A stretch of DNA of 64,000 nucleotides from Apoda limacodes. Its lineage: Eukaryota > Arthropoda > Insecta > Lepidoptera > Limacodidae. Position 1 is the stretch's first letter. The number at the start of each line of letters is the position of its first letter. Position numbers and translations under genes: made by a program. The notes beneath the pieces were generated by a model. That model saw only the letters and a program-made list of their open reading frames with translations. It had not been told where the DNA came from and searched no databases. Location of the stretch: NCBI GenBank assembly GCA_946406115.1, contig OX291553.1, forward strand, positions 9,739,001 through 9,803,000. The letters are read 5' to 3'. Below, piece after piece: positions 52,746-64,000 of this stretch.

Positions 52746-53300
52746 CAGTAATACCCCGGACTAACGCGATAGGTGGGACCAAGCGCTATCCGTGTAAGTC
52801 GAATTCGCGTAAGTCGGGGTACAATTTTGCATATAAAGATATACAAAGTATGTTTGGGACCGGACCGGACCGGAGTCTAAATAAAACAATAATTAAGGAA
52901 AAACATATTAAATAATATTAAATCTACAATAAGTTACACATTGTAACTTATTGTAGATAATATGATAAATCTGAATCCGAATAAACACAATCTGAAGTTA
53001 TTGTGATGTAGAAGGTTTCATAAAATCTAACAAAGTCGTCTGACGAGTTAATAATTTAAAATAATAATAAAGTTTACAGTTTAAAGATAATGTCTTTCTT
53101 TTCTTGTTTGAAGCAAAAGAGTCGGTTCTACTTTGTTTGGATGCCATAGTACTTAGTACATATCTTAGGTCATCGCACAACACACAAAATTGTTATTTTC
53201 TTGTACCTACGCGTCGATTCCGCCTTACACGTCTGAACCTGAAAAATCGTGTAACTCCGAATTCGCGTATGTCGAGGTAGTGTAAGTCGGGGTATTACTG
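52746..53300 (-). mobile_element. pogo/Tigger-like deletion derivative nested in the hAT gene
   Basis: The 555-bp insert has terminal inverted repeats beginning CAGTAATACCCCG on both sides and extending imperfectly for about 40 bp (shared GCGAATTCG blocks). The right flank is TA; the left flank is GA instead of the expected TA. On the minus strand a short frame (53146-52998) starts MASKQSR and contains KKRKTLSLNCKL, like the N-terminus of Tigger/pogo transposases, and ends QTTLLDFMKPSTSQ, like their C-terminus. The DDE core is deleted. Confidence 0.75.
52922..52958. repeat. Perfect 17-bp hairpin inside the pogo/Tigger derivative
   Basis: ATCTACAATAAGTTACA, a 3-nt loop CAT, then the exact reverse complement. 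It may mark the internal deletion joint or a terminator-like structure. Confidence 0.85.
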
Positions 53301-53706
53301 TATTTATAAATGCAAACAGTGAAAGTTAATAAATTAACACATCGTACAAGACTGACTGACGATAATTTGGAAAATTCTTTACGTCTTTGTATCAGTGGAA
53401 TTAATCCAAATATCAATGGATTAGTTTCCCAAATTCAAGCTCAAGTGTCTCATTGTTTTCGGTGTATTTTACTTTCGTAGTTTATAACAATTGCAAATTT
53501 AACGATTTGATTATAATGTACCATTTTTTTTTGTTATTTCAATAAATTGTGCTATAATAATATTGTCGTATTTTTTCATGTCTTATATCTATCGCAAAAA
53601 ATATTATTACTACTTTAAAATGCACTAAGTACTTTTAAACGCGGCCAGCGAACATATTTGCACGCTTAAATTTGGCCCTCAACATATCAAAGGTTGCCCA
53701 TACCTG

Positions 53707-54461
53707 GTCTAGGGTAATACCAAAGAATACTGTATTATCTACAAGATCTAACTGCTCTCCGCTTTTACGTACAATGGTACTTATCTGATAGATATTTGGT
53801 GTCAGAGAAGTGAGTGGTACTATCTAATTTAATGTATGTATCTATTTAAAATAAAATGTTTGTATCTATATACAATCGTACTTGTTACGACGTAGTACTT
53901 AACGACACAGATTTGAGGTATTGTTACATTTGTTTTAGTGAGTTGCGTGTCACAGACTAGTTTTGTTTTAAGTAACCTAATATTTCATCAATGTTAATCA
54001 TGGCAGGGAATAAGAAATACCAATTGACGAAACAAATCCTCAGGTATAAGGAAAAGTTTCTATATAAACGATGGGAAAAAAGGGTCTGTTAACATAAGTA
54101 CTGACAACCCATTTCATTATGTCAGTTCAGTTATTGAGAGAAATTGGTTTCATATTTTATGAAGAAAGCAAGAAAGGAGACGTTTCAGGAATGTATGGAG
54201 GCCCGGTCTGGACATTGTACACTACTAATTTAGAAACCTCAGTATATTATAAGTGACTTTTAATTATCAATTTGTCGTATTTCGGTGTAGTTTTCTTGTA
54301 CAATAGCATTTATATAAACATATTTAGCAACACCTAACTTTAAAAAAAAAATTGCGTTAGTCAATTACATATTACCACAGACTAAGTACGTACTTAGTAA
54401 TACTATATCTATGCATATTACATAATTGACGTTTTACCTAGCAATGTCATTCATTTGACAA
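53707..54461. other. Non-coding stretch
   Basis: No gene or repeat recognised. Confidence 0.35.
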
Positions 54462-54610
54462 CTGGTTTGGCCGAGTGGTTAGTGCACGTGACTACGGAGC
54501 CAAGGGTCGCGGGTTCAAATCCCGCTAGGTGCAGATATTTTTGTGACGAAACATTTGTAACCGAGTCATGTTATTTGTATCGTTGTTGTTCATGGTCACG
54601 AAGGAATATT
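54462..54610 (+). repeat. tRNA-derived SINE with good boxes A and B
   Basis: Box A TGGCCGAGTGG lies at 54468-54478 and box B GGTTCAAATCC at 54512-54522, the normal internal promoter spacing. The head ends CCGCTAGGTGCA and is followed by GATATTTTTGTGACGAAACA, the usual SINE body instead of a tRNA end. The acceptor stem does not pair well, so a functional tRNA is unlikely. Confidence 0.7.
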
Positions 54611-55129
54611 GGGCTTGTGAAATAAAAAAACAGCTTTCATACATTTTGGAATAATTAATTTATTTAATGTTTAAGGCATCAATATAATCAGAGAATTGCT
54701 GAATCGAAGACTTCAGCAGAGTTTCCCAACAGGTGGGTCTTAAAATGAAAATAATATTCAGTGTCCTTGTTGCATCAAGGATGTAGGACTTCAATAACAT
54801 ATTTTTTTAATCACCTCAAATCCGAGATTGAGTTCTAGTGCAGAAGTTATTTCTGGGGCAATATTATCAGTCATGTAATATTGAGCATCTTCAATAATTG
54901 CAGAGGTACATAGCAAACAAAGCGTCATATTTGCTAGTCCGAAAAAGATAAATACAACTTTTTAGACCAATAATGGTGGGCAGTGTACCAATTGCTCAGA
55001 TGACAGATATCCATTTGCAAGCATGGGCATACAAATCTTAGAATGTGCTCAGACAATATTATTAAGGTCAGCAAGCACAGCTGTTTAAAATAGCATAAGT
55101 ACAAAAGACCATGTGGTCGTTTGGTTTCT
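54611..55129. other. Non-coding stretch
   Basis: Nothing recognisable. Confidence 0.35.
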
Positions 55130-55325
55130 AGAGTAGTAGAAAGAATTCGCCCCTACCTGGAGTGACCTACTCTCATCGTGGATGTCAAATAAGGTGACTA
55201 AGGAAATACCTGTATTTAATTCCCCTCAACCCGTTTGGCCTGCATTGGGAGTGTAGGCCAAATCCTCCGTCTGTCTCCGGCAGATGATAGAGGGTTGTGG
55301 TCCTGCAATGCAGACTTAAAATGAC
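55130..55325 (+). repeat. LINE-derived remnant
   Basis: The blocks ACTCTCATCGTGGATGTCAA, AAGGTGACTAAGG, TTGGGAGTGTAGGCCAAATC and GGTTGTGGTCCTGCAATGCA are of a kind common near the ends of moth LINEs. No frame is intact. Confidence 0.5.
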
Positions 55326-57679
55326 ATGATTATGAAGTACAAGAGACATTTGTAAGTATGTCTACAGTTACATGGTACCATTAGATTTATTTATTCATGA
55401 AAGAAACGGTTTCCTGATCCCACAGAAAATAAAGATGTGTTTTTAACGACGAAATTCGAATCGCAGTAGATAAACCACGTACAATTAACACAGCCAAATC
55501 CAATATAATACACGAAGCAGAAAGGGCCAAATAACAAAGCAAGGGTCGTTCGTAAGTCACTGATAAATCCAAAAAGCACTTTGTTTACGGTAAACCAAGA
55601 AGCTTATTGTAAACACAGAATGACAAATATAATATATAAATAGTTTGACGTTTAATAGTACCTACGTTTAGAAATCACACGTCGGGATGGGCGATGGTCA
55701 GGAGCCGCAAAATGTATCTTCGATTAATATGAAAAAATTAAACAAAAAGCTCTTTTAACTAATAATAACGTATAGAAATCTTTTTTGCATAAAAATTAGA
55801 CTATATTTTTTTAATAATTATTACGAACATTTTGAAATATAGTTATATATTTTTAGAATACTTCGTATTAGGTTTCAGAATGAACTCATAATGGCGTACC
55901 TTATTGTTGCCTGTTTAGCAATGTGGTATAATAAATAATTGTTTTGTACGAAAAAAATACTTAATTATTTAGACGAGCTTCTACCGGTCAACTTGGCGGA
56001 GGCGATACTTGGCGGAGGTACCTCTGTGATTAAGGTTAACAAAACAATATCCGATATAATTATCGCTTCACATTTCAATACGTGCAAACTTATATGACGT
56101 GCATTCTAGTTGTCAACTCGACATTCTAAGGCTGGGTGGAGATCGGTCCAGCGGTTTCTTTTTTATTGCTAAAAAACTGTTTTTTTTTAAGTCGCAATAT
56201 TATTTTTCAAATATAAAAATTATGTTCTCAAGAGAAATCGTGAATTATTATTATATGGGGATTCCGCCTAAATCTGTGATAATGGCTATTGTAATCTATC
56301 ATCTTAATTTATCGTATTATATAATTTCATAAATTATTATTCTATTGAGATTCGAAAGATTTTATGAAAATGTATAAATTATGTCGTTTAAAAAGTAACT
56401 ATGTATTATGAATTAAATCTATACCCATTATCTAAATAGGAATATCATCGGATTTAAATTTAGAATAAACGGATTGCGTAAACTATTCTATTGTATTAAC
56501 TAATCTTCTTTTGCCATCTTAATGGGAATGGTTAACCTACAGAAATGTCTTTTTTTAGTTTATTGATTCAATTTCAAAAAGTAAGTTTACTTTTTCTGGC
56601 ATCCGATATTCAAATAAATTATTATAATTGAATAATCAATTACTATTTAAATATTAATCAAAAAAGACTTACAATTGCAACTATTATCTAAGACGAAATA
56701 CGGTTGATTTCCAAGTATTATCTGCCTCAAAAGCTATGATGACCACAGGAAGTTGTGCGAGTTTTGCCAGCAGATAGATAACGAAGCCAGTTCTCATTTC
56801 CGGCTGTTTTAGTTCCGTAGCAATTTCCACTAGATACGCAAACACATTTGATCATAAAAACAAAAATAGCCACTAAATTGTACACGCGATTTCCTAATCT
56901 ATAAAATCTTGCCCGAATAATTATTTGTTGTCGACGTTCAGTTTTTGTTTTGCTAAATTTAAAACGAACGATCTTGTACAAACTAAATCTTGTTTATAAA
57001 TCTTAACTCACCAAAAACATTTTCATGTAGAATGTTGCCAAGCCGAAATCACATAGCTCGCACTATCAAAAAGTTCTCATGTCAGATCTCATGTAGAGCT
57101 AAGCTTCTAACTCTCTACCTATACCTTATTCAAAATATGTGGCCTGGCCGTTTCTCTACTACAAGATCTATTGCGTAACAGAAAAATAATGAACAGTGTG
57201 TTGTATAATCCGTATTCTTATTAATTACTGACCTTATAGCTGGTAGGTAGGGCGCGTCGCGGCAGTACTGGTGGTAGAAATACAGGCGTCAGTCTGTGCT
57301 TATGTTATCTACGATTGGGCCTACTCTAAGGGAAGGAAACTTACTTTAAAACATTGGGAATCTTCTACAAAATAGATAATAGTGGCGGTTTCTGGTACTA
57401 AAGCAAATGAACACACTAAAACGCAATACACTAGTGTCGCATTCAACCAATGTGAAGTCGTCCGCGACTATTACACACCTAATTTTGCACACCGGGCAGC
57501 GAGCCGTCGTATAAAGTGAAAGAGGATGACGTCATCGCTTATTAAGTAAGTTTAAGTGGGGTCACCATACGCGGAAAACGTTTTCGTTGCTTTTGCTCTG
57601 TCATAAAAAAAGTAACACTTAAAACTTACAGTGATTATAGTGTGAACTCTAAATTATAGGTAACAACAAATAATAAAAA
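55326..57679. other. Non-coding stretch
   Basis: No gene found over about 2.3 kb. Two overlapping short minus-strand frames at 55387-55579 lack family resemblance. Confidence 0.35.
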
Positions 57680-57960
57680 CCGGCCAAGTGTGAGATGAGC
57701 TCGAGCCATTACCGTCTTAAAATAGCGTATCAGCGTCATCTAGCGATTATTAAAAGAAACAGTAACACATTTGTTTGTTGGAAACGGTAAGTTCAAAGTT
57801 AAGCAACGTCGGGCTTGGTCAGTGACTAGATAGGTGACCGCTTAGCGGCACAGTTTTTGTTATTGTTTGTATTCGTAAATTACAAACATCCAAAAGTAAA
57901 TATTGGCACGGAAGCACGTTGCGCGAGTCCGACTTGCACTTGACCTATTTTTTTTTACGA
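57680..57960 (+). repeat. Composite repeat containing a 5S rRNA-like segment
   Basis: It begins AACCGGCCAAGTGTGAG like the repeat at 49718. At 57781-57850 it carries AAAGTTAAGCAACGTCGGGC, TGGTCAGTGACTAGATAGG and GTGACCG, closely matching the 3' half of eukaryotic 5S rRNA including the region of internal promoter box C. The first part of 5S rRNA is missing, so this is a 5S-derived SINE or pseudogene fragment, not a 5S gene. A degraded repeat end follows to about 57960. Confidence 0.65.
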
Positions 57961-58771
57961 CTTCATTCACAAACATTGATATTTCGAACTAAAAACTTTT
58001 TCTAATCAATACATTTTCGGCTATGTCAGTCAGGGATAGTGTAGCTTTCTATTAGTGAACGAATTTTCACAATCCGTTCGGTAGTTGCAGATATTACTCA
58101 CTACATACAAATAAACAAAGTTTACCTATGTCACAGATTATATAATAATATACTAGTACAGATGACTTATCCCATACAATGAAATGGGACCGCCGTAACT
58201 CGGGCTATTTTTCAGGCTATTTTGTTTAGCCGCTAGATGCCGTAAGTAGCAGCGGGTCGAAAATATTAGCTTACGATATCTAGCGTTTCTCGTTGAATAC
58301 TTACAAGTCAATAGATGGCGGTTTTATACCTAGCTACATATCGTGCCATACGACAAAACATCGCGTATCGCCATCCTACATATTTTTATTATAAAGTAAG
58401 AAGACGAGGACGTTTATTGCGAAAAAGTCTCGAGTACTCGGATCTTGTCTTTTTATGGGGAATGTAAATGTAAATGGAAGTACATGTTCCCTCTCAAGAT
58501 TTGGAAAAAAAGGTCTTAAGTGGAGAGTTGCAATTCCATAAATTTGCCCCCCGCAATAAGCTCTGAGATTTCAGTCAATTAAATATTATCTAGGTAATGT
58601 TAGTACTTAGTAGTAAATAATTTTTTTTCTACTAGTTATTCAAATTTAAAATAATAATGTTAAGGAAGATATGTCATGAAAATATATACCTACCTATTAT
58701 TTTACAGTATTTTTTATAACCAATCGGCAACGATCCGAAATGCAGATATCTATGCAAGTTAAGAAAATTAC

Positions 58772-58858
58772 TAGGTAGGTACCTAATAAATATTTAAAAG
58801 TAGGTAGGTACCTAATGAATATGTAAAAGTAGGTAGGTACATAATAAAATTATAATCG
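58772..58858. repeat. 29-bp tandem repeat, three copies
   Basis: TAGGTAGGTAC starts at 58772, 58801 and 58830 (29-bp period) with shared CTAAT(A/G)AATAT.TAAAAG. Confidence 0.88.
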
Positions 58859-59760
58859 AAAGCTAAAACGCTACAGTTAGGAGCAGTACATTTTTTTCGT
58901 TATATTTTTTTACAACCGGTACGGATTAGGTGGTCAAAGGTGTTTAGAAGTTTCTACCGAATTCTTTTGTTTGCGTCAGGTAATTTACAGGAAATTTGGT
59001 ATTGAGGTTTAAGATTAAAAATATGTAATGATGGAAGCTTTTTCAAGTACGAAATAAGGGGGCCAAAAGGTGAAAATCGCAAATTAAATAAAAAAAATAT
59101 ATTTTAGGGCCATAAAATTTTATAAAAATTTTTTGGGCTGGTTTATAATTTTAAATAGTTTATTAATGAAAAGATTTTCACCCAACGTACGAATGTAAAA
59201 AAACCCAAAGGTTAAATTATTACTAAATGACAGATGTTTTGTGATCAAATTCTTTTTTGAAAACCCTATGTTTTTGTGTTAGTTGCTAGTATTTAGTGGG
59301 TGTTGAGATTAAAATTTTAAAATGAATTCGTATTATCATAAATATATGTATAGTATTTTATAATCTGTGACTTCGTATTGTTTGTTGATTTTTGCTTTTG
59401 TGGTGATTTTGTGTAAAAGAAAGTTTCATGTATTGAATTTTTTTAGAACAATTATACAATGATTTCCTTTAAATCAAGTTTTAGCAGTGCCAAATGATAA
59501 TTTATCATGGTGGGCAGGGAAAAACAGAAAATACTACGAGTATGAACAACCAATAATGTCAACCAACCCTGATACCTCAGCTAGGTTCTAGGATTAAATG
59601 TTCGATCGACCACAGACAATTTCTCCCAGTCGCAGTCGGCGCTCTTTGCCGAATAGTCGCCAACTTGTCGCCGACTACGAAAGTGGCCGGATGGTCAGCT
59701 TTACCGACTAGTCGGAACATCCCTACTTTTAAGTGACCTATTGGCTTATTTTCTCGTACA
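58859..59760. other. Non-coding stretch
   Basis: No gene family recognised. 59590-59735 has a cluster of GTCGCC/GTCGG motifs (CGCCAACTTGTCGCCGACTA) of unknown nature. Confidence 0.35.
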
Positions 59761-59764
59761 CTAA

Positions 59765-59905
59765 TCAAAATCAAAATCAAAATCTTTTTATTCAAATGGG
59801 TTACTAAGAACACTTTCGAATCGTCAAGTAAATTAACTACAACTAGCTTTACAAACTAATTAAAATACTGTTTTATTGCGTGCGTCCAACAGGTAATCTT
59901 TGTAA
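59765..59905 (-). repeat. LINE 3'-end fragment (minus strand)
   Basis: AATCAAAATCAAAATCAAAA followed by CTTTTTATTCAAATGGG is a typical 3' terminus, read on the minus strand, of CR1/Jockey-type LINEs in moths, ending in tandem ATTTTG units. Confidence 0.6.
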
Positions 59906-60150
59906 AATCACAAACGAAACATAAAATTATAGTGTATCAACTAATAAATACATTTTTTGTATTGAAACATGAAATAAATAAGATTTACAATGTAAATAGT
60001 TGGATTTAAAAAAAAAACAAAATTAATATTTATGTAATATTTCAATTGCCTATTGTTTTCCAGATTGCATAGGGGAGGGCACCATGTGATATGTTAAAAG
60101 TTTTCAATTATTCTGTGAAGGGATTAAAAGCAACTCCCGAGAAAAATATA

Positions 60151-60640
60151 TTCATATAACATATAATATTACATAGCAGACGTACATATATATATATAAT
60201 AAGAATACAAAGAAGTTTGCAAGAGCAGACCAGCCTCCACAGGCGGCACCCGTTCACAAGTATGACACATGAATCAGCCATCGCTTCGCTCAACCATGTT
60301 TTAAGTACCGTAACGACCCGACACACGCCACCACCGCAGAGACACTTTGAGAGAGCATGACACACTCAAGCAACTCCAATAAAACTGGTTGCCTGTAAAG
60401 TCGGTATACGGGCGAAAGTTTTACGTGACAATGATTTTATGTCTGTCTCTCTCGCTCTTAGGCGGGCGCGTGCCTCTCACTCGCTCTCATTGTGAGCGCA
60501 TAACGTGAGCGGAGCGTAACGCAGTTTCTTGAAGTGTCACCCGGCAAACCAATTTATAAGACGTTGTCACGTCAAAACTTCGATTGTACTATATTCATAT
60601 AACATATAATATTACACAGCAGACGTACATATACACATAT
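60151..60640. repeat. Directly repeated 50-bp block flanking a MITE-like segment
   Basis: TATTCATATAACATATAATA plus about 30 more bases occurs at 60149-60197 and 60592-60640. Between them, 60384-60585 has inverted ends (GCGAAAGTTTTACGTGACAA at the left, mirrored by TTGTCACGTCAAAACTT at the right) and a GC-rich middle with GAGCGGAGCGTAACGCAG, consistent with a small MITE. Confidence 0.6.
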
Positions 60641-61358
60641 ATATATACACATACATACATATTTACATTTTACAAAAATGCAAATAAATAAATAAATAGG
60701 TATTCATAACATATTAAGGATAATATAAGATACACATACATGCACATATTCATATATACACATACAGACAAATATTAATACATATATATAAATATGCAAA
60801 TATATATAAAAGATAGAAAATAAAACTAAACGTAAAAGAACTTATAGGTCCTATCTGATTAAATCCTCGTTCGGCCGCCCGATAGCGGCAGGGCTCCGAA
60901 CACGAGCGGGTGCTACACACAACACGCACATATACATAAATGCACACACTTATTCAAACAGACGTTGCACACCCGAAAGTGGCCCACCCCTTAACAACAG
61001 CCCGGCGACAAATGCACATCATTTAAACTACCATCTAAACACACAACAAAGTAGCCTAAAGGGAGAAGAAGTGACAAGAAACTCCCGGATGTACACCTGT
61101 TACCAATCAGTCATGCAGGAACCAAGCCATCAAGTACACAATATCTATCCAAACATGTATATACACACATACACGTACGTACTCGTGCGCCACACCCCTA
61201 CACATCTAAAACCCCACCAAATCAGGCAGCCAAAGGCGGATTGCACATGGTGCATCCCCTGGTAGCTCGCCACCAACCACTATAAAGTAAACAACAGAGA
61301 CATAACATCGTTACTTAGCTTGGTCTTTAGAGTGCTCCTTTAACTTATCAAACCTAAA
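60641..61358 (-). repeat. Probable 3' UTR of the minus-strand LINE, with AC/AT simple repeats
   Basis: This lies directly after the LINE stop at 61359 on the minus strand. It contains ACATAC/ATATAC tracts (60640-60800), then GC-richer sequence with CACACACTT runs. Its short frames are not supported. Confidence 0.5.
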
Positions 61359-64000
61359 TTATTTAAGTGTGTATTTAAATCTAACATTAATTTTGTTTGA
61401 TACTAGGCCATACATTTTGTCATTCAAATATTCATCTACATTATAATATGCTTTCTTACATAGCAGATGTTTAATATAAAATTTAAACTGTTTGTCACCT
61501 AAATTAAGAATTTCTACAGTTAACTTATTATAAAATTTTGCACCGGTTCCCATAAATGATTTGTTGGCTTTAGTAAGCCTAAACTTTGGCATAGCAAGTT
61601 TATTTTTATTTCTCGTATTTAAGTTGTGCTTATCACTGCTCCTCGGAAATTAGGATATATTTTTACGGACAAACATAATATTTTCATAGATATATTGACA
61701 CGGTACCGTTAGAATATTTATTTCTTTAAAAACATCCCTGAGAGAGTCTCGGCTTCCTAGCTCATTAATGCTTCGTACTGCCCTTTTTTGTAATGTTTAA
61801 TAATTTAATATCAGCAGCAGAACCCCATAGCAAAATACCATATGACATGACACTGTGGAAATAAGCAAAGTAAACAAGTCTTGCTGTGGTTATGTCAGTC
61901 AATTGCCTGATTTTCCTCACCGCAAAAGCAGCAGAACTAAGTTTATCTGCTAGTACTGTAATTTGTGGACCCCACTGAAATTTTGAGTCAATAGTTATAC
62001 CTAAGAAGACAGTCTTATCAACTTATTCTAATTTTTCATTGTTTATTACCAGATTTCTATTAATTTCGATTACATTAGGTAGTGAAAACTTAATGCATTT
62101 TGTTTTATTAGCATTAAGTACAAGATTATTAACAGTAAACCAGTTTGAAATTTTTATAAGGTGTCTATTTATGTTGTTCGCATTGTCGTGTTTCCTGTTC
62201 ACTTTAAACAATAATTAAGTGTCATCTGCAAATAATACTATCTCTGTAAATTTTTGCACCATAAAGGGTAAGTCATTTATATATACTAAAAACAGGAAAG
62301 GCCCTAATATTGACCCTTGTGGTACATCTAGTTTCACTAGAGATCCCTGAGATTGAGCACCATTTATAACCACTTTTTGAATTCTATTGCTTAAGTATGA
62401 TTCTACAAGTTCAAGGGATTTATTTCTAACACCATAATATTTTAGTTTAGCTAACAACGTATGATGATCGACGCAATCAAACGCCTTCGATAAGTCGCAA
62501 AAAACGCCAACTACATCCTGGGAATTCTCCCATGCCGCGAGAATGTGCTGTCCAGCATCAGAAGTTGAGCGTCCCCTGGTAAAACCGAATTGTCGATCAT
62601 GTAAAAGTCCCTATATACAAAAATGTGAAAGCAATTGATTTAGCAAGATTTTTTCAAATATTTTACTTAAGACAGGTAGAACAGATATTGGTCTAAAATT
62701 TGAGGGATCTTCTGTCACCTGATTTAAAAAGAGGTATCAATTTACTGCATTTCATGAGGTCTGGAAATACACCATTATCAATGCATACATTAAATATATA
62801 ATGTATGCTAATAAACTTAACAGGCATCCCCCACAAATCTTCAGTATTTTTCAGATTAAGTGTTTTGAATGTTGAAATAATTATTTGGGGATCCACATGT
62901 TTAAATTTAAAGTTAATATCACACTCAGTAACACTGTCCTTTACAATAGATTCAGCAGCTTGGCAAGATGAAGTTAAGGATTCAGTTATTTTTGATGGTA
63001 TTTCACCAAAGAAATTTTAAAATATTTGGGCAACTTTTTCATCATTATCAATTAAACCAGAGTCTGTTTTGATATTAAAGTTGTGTTCACGAGTCTTTGA
63101 TCTACCAGTTTCATTATTGATCACATTCCAAACAGTTGTAATCACATTATCAGATGATTTAATTTTACTGCTTATGTGATTAGACTTTGCAACATGACAG
63201 ACTGATTTAAAAAAATTTGAATACTTTTTGACATGTTCATTAAGGCTTGGATCGCGCATAAGCGATTTTAGTGAATGTAATTCATAAAGTCTATCTCTGC
63301 TTATTTTAATTCCTTTTGTAGCCCAAACGTTAAATTGAGGCCTGTTATTTCATCTTATTGTTTTAGTTTTAAAAATGTTGTTAAAAGTTTTATTCACTGA
63401 CTGGAAAAAGTTTTTATATAAATTGTTAACATCTTCTTTAGGCTCAAGAGCGGGCAAGATAGTTTTTAATTTTTCTAAATAACTATTTATCCGAGGAACA
63501 GTGATTGGCCTACATATGATCTCCTTGTTTAATTCCGAACAAGTTATGACAAAGCTAGCACTTTGACCACAATGATCCGATTTCAGACAACTTATAATGT
63601 TTTTATCTAAATATTCTTAGTAACAGAATATGTTATCTAAACATGTTGCAGTTGTTTCAGTTATTCTTGTAGGCTCTAGAAAGAGATTTTCCAAGTTAAA
63701 TGACTTAAATAGACTAATTAAGCGACTACTTAATGAGGAGTTTATAAGTAAATCTACGTTAAGATCACCACATATTATAACCTTTTTTTTGCTTCTAGTG
63801 ACTAGCTTTAGAACATTCTCCATTACTTTTCAAACTCAGAGAAATTTGTAGAAGGTGGCCTATAGACACAGACAATTATATATTTTAAGTTCTACACTAG
63901 ATAATTCAATTAATTTTTCAACTGAAAGTGCAACAACATCTCTACGTTCTTTTATTTTGAATTTACTATTTACTAGAATTAATGAACTTCCTCGAATATG
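61359..64000 (-). pseudogene. LINE (CR1/Jockey-like) ORF2 with endonuclease and RT, frame-broken, runs off the window
   Basis: Reading from the right edge on the minus strand: the APE endonuclease begins before 64000 and shows KKVIICGDLNVDLL (63740-63785) and an EPTRITETTATCLDNIF stretch (about 63620-63670). A linker with VWNVINNETGRSK follows near 63100-63150. RT starts with DLMKCSKLIPLFKSGDR (62693-62760), then a DLSKAFDCVDHH block (about 62460-62500), DVPQGSILGPFLFLVYIND (about 62275-62335) and the FADDT active site at 62217-62231. The C-terminal part continues through NWFTVNNLVLNANKTK (about 62090-62140) and ends at 61359. Frame changes and stops occur in the linker, RT and C-terminus, so it is not functional. 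Confidence 0.88.

Larger units (their letters stand above)
51137..53706 (+). pseudogene. hAT-family transposase gene (ZBED5/GTF2IRD2-like), decayed and interrupted
   Basis: Pieces in several frames together cover a hAT transposase. 51137-51823: start, one early stop at 51158, a BED-finger remnant keeping the His pair (KRHYSTKH) but with only one of the usual Cys, then RDHQ-region DESTDLSDTAQL. 51845-52195: SKLIGVCTNGA, where the family normally has Asp at the Asn position, then HCIIHQQNLCSK and WLSKASLEL. 52162-52494: SDPKWICDLAFL to the region before the dimerisation domain. 52595-52745: dimerisation domain start (FPQLRKFARR). The end resumes at about 53310-53480 (RTRLTDDNLENSLRL, NGLVSQIQAQVSH). 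GGTTGCCCATACCTG at 53692-53706 looks like the right terminal repeat. Stops, frame changes and an inserted transposon make it inactive. Confidence 0.85.

Noticed and set aside
54462..54535. tRNA gene
   Set aside because: Boxes A and B are good, but the acceptor stem does not pair well and the sequence continues as a SINE body.
57781..57850. 5S rRNA gene
   Set aside because: Only the 3' half is recognisable and it lies inside a dispersed repeat.
60750..60947. 65-codon frame in the AC/AT-rich region
   Set aside because: Encoded by simple repeats (Tyr/Ile/Cys-rich) in the probable LINE 3' UTR.

Overview
The window looks like low-GC insect nuclear DNA, most probably from a moth or butterfly. Evidence: several interspersed repeats of a type I associate with Lepidoptera (LINE tails with a CACCTTAGTGGTATAAAA-type end, repeats beginning CTAGCTTTTGCC, repeats ending in GGGTACGGAACC-type motifs), tRNA-like SINEs, and remnants of Tc1/mariner, mariner, pogo/Tigger and hAT transposons. 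No conventional host protein-coding gene could be recognised. The organism call is inference from repeat types, not from a marker gene.

Region 1 (1 to about 11.1 kb) is a nearly complete Polinton/Maverick, a virus-like self-synthesising DNA transposon. The window starts inside its left terminal inverted repeat (TIR). The visible left TIR (1-558) matches 10316-10873 inverted, with two differences noticed and no length change. Each TIR carries a copy of an unrecognised gene; the right copy can be read as a two-exon spliced gene. Between the TIRs all recognised genes lie on the minus strand, in transcription order: protein-primed family-B DNA polymerase (upstream exon and 82-nt intron; internal deletion and frame change), FtsK/HerA-type packaging ATPase, a small protein with a hydrophobic C-terminus, a coiled-coil/structural protein, DDE integrase with chromodomain (one in-frame stop), minor capsid protein, a small basic glycine-rich virion protein, major capsid protein and adenain-like protease. 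Most neighbouring genes touch or overlap by 1-34 nt, which suggests polycistronic expression. Capsid, protease and ATPase frames are open, while polymerase and integrase are broken, so this copy is probably not autonomous.

Region 2 (11.1-51 kb) is gene-poor and built of repeats. It has a G-rich minisatellite beside the Polinton (11.3-11.6 kb), a 5'-truncated LINE with an open reverse-transcriptase frame (17.4-19.0 kb) inserted in an older repeat, a hAT-type MITE with perfect 8-bp target duplications (20.2-20.5 kb), several minisatellites, a mariner deletion remnant (28.3-28.7 kb), a Tc1-like remnant (39-39.8 kb), a second MITE (42.86-42.99 kb) and LINE fragments (43-44.9 and 47.4-47.6 kb). 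A candidate untranslated first exon of an unseen minus-strand gene lies at about 35.4-35.6 kb.

Region 3 (51-53.7 kb) is a decayed hAT-family transposase gene with a recognisable TATA/initiator promoter, interrupted by a 555-bp pogo/Tigger-like deletion derivative. Region 4 (53.7-64 kb) has a tRNA-derived SINE, a 5S-rRNA-like repeat segment, short tandem repeats and, at the right edge, a minus-strand LINE with endonuclease and reverse-transcriptase pieces in several frames that runs off the window.
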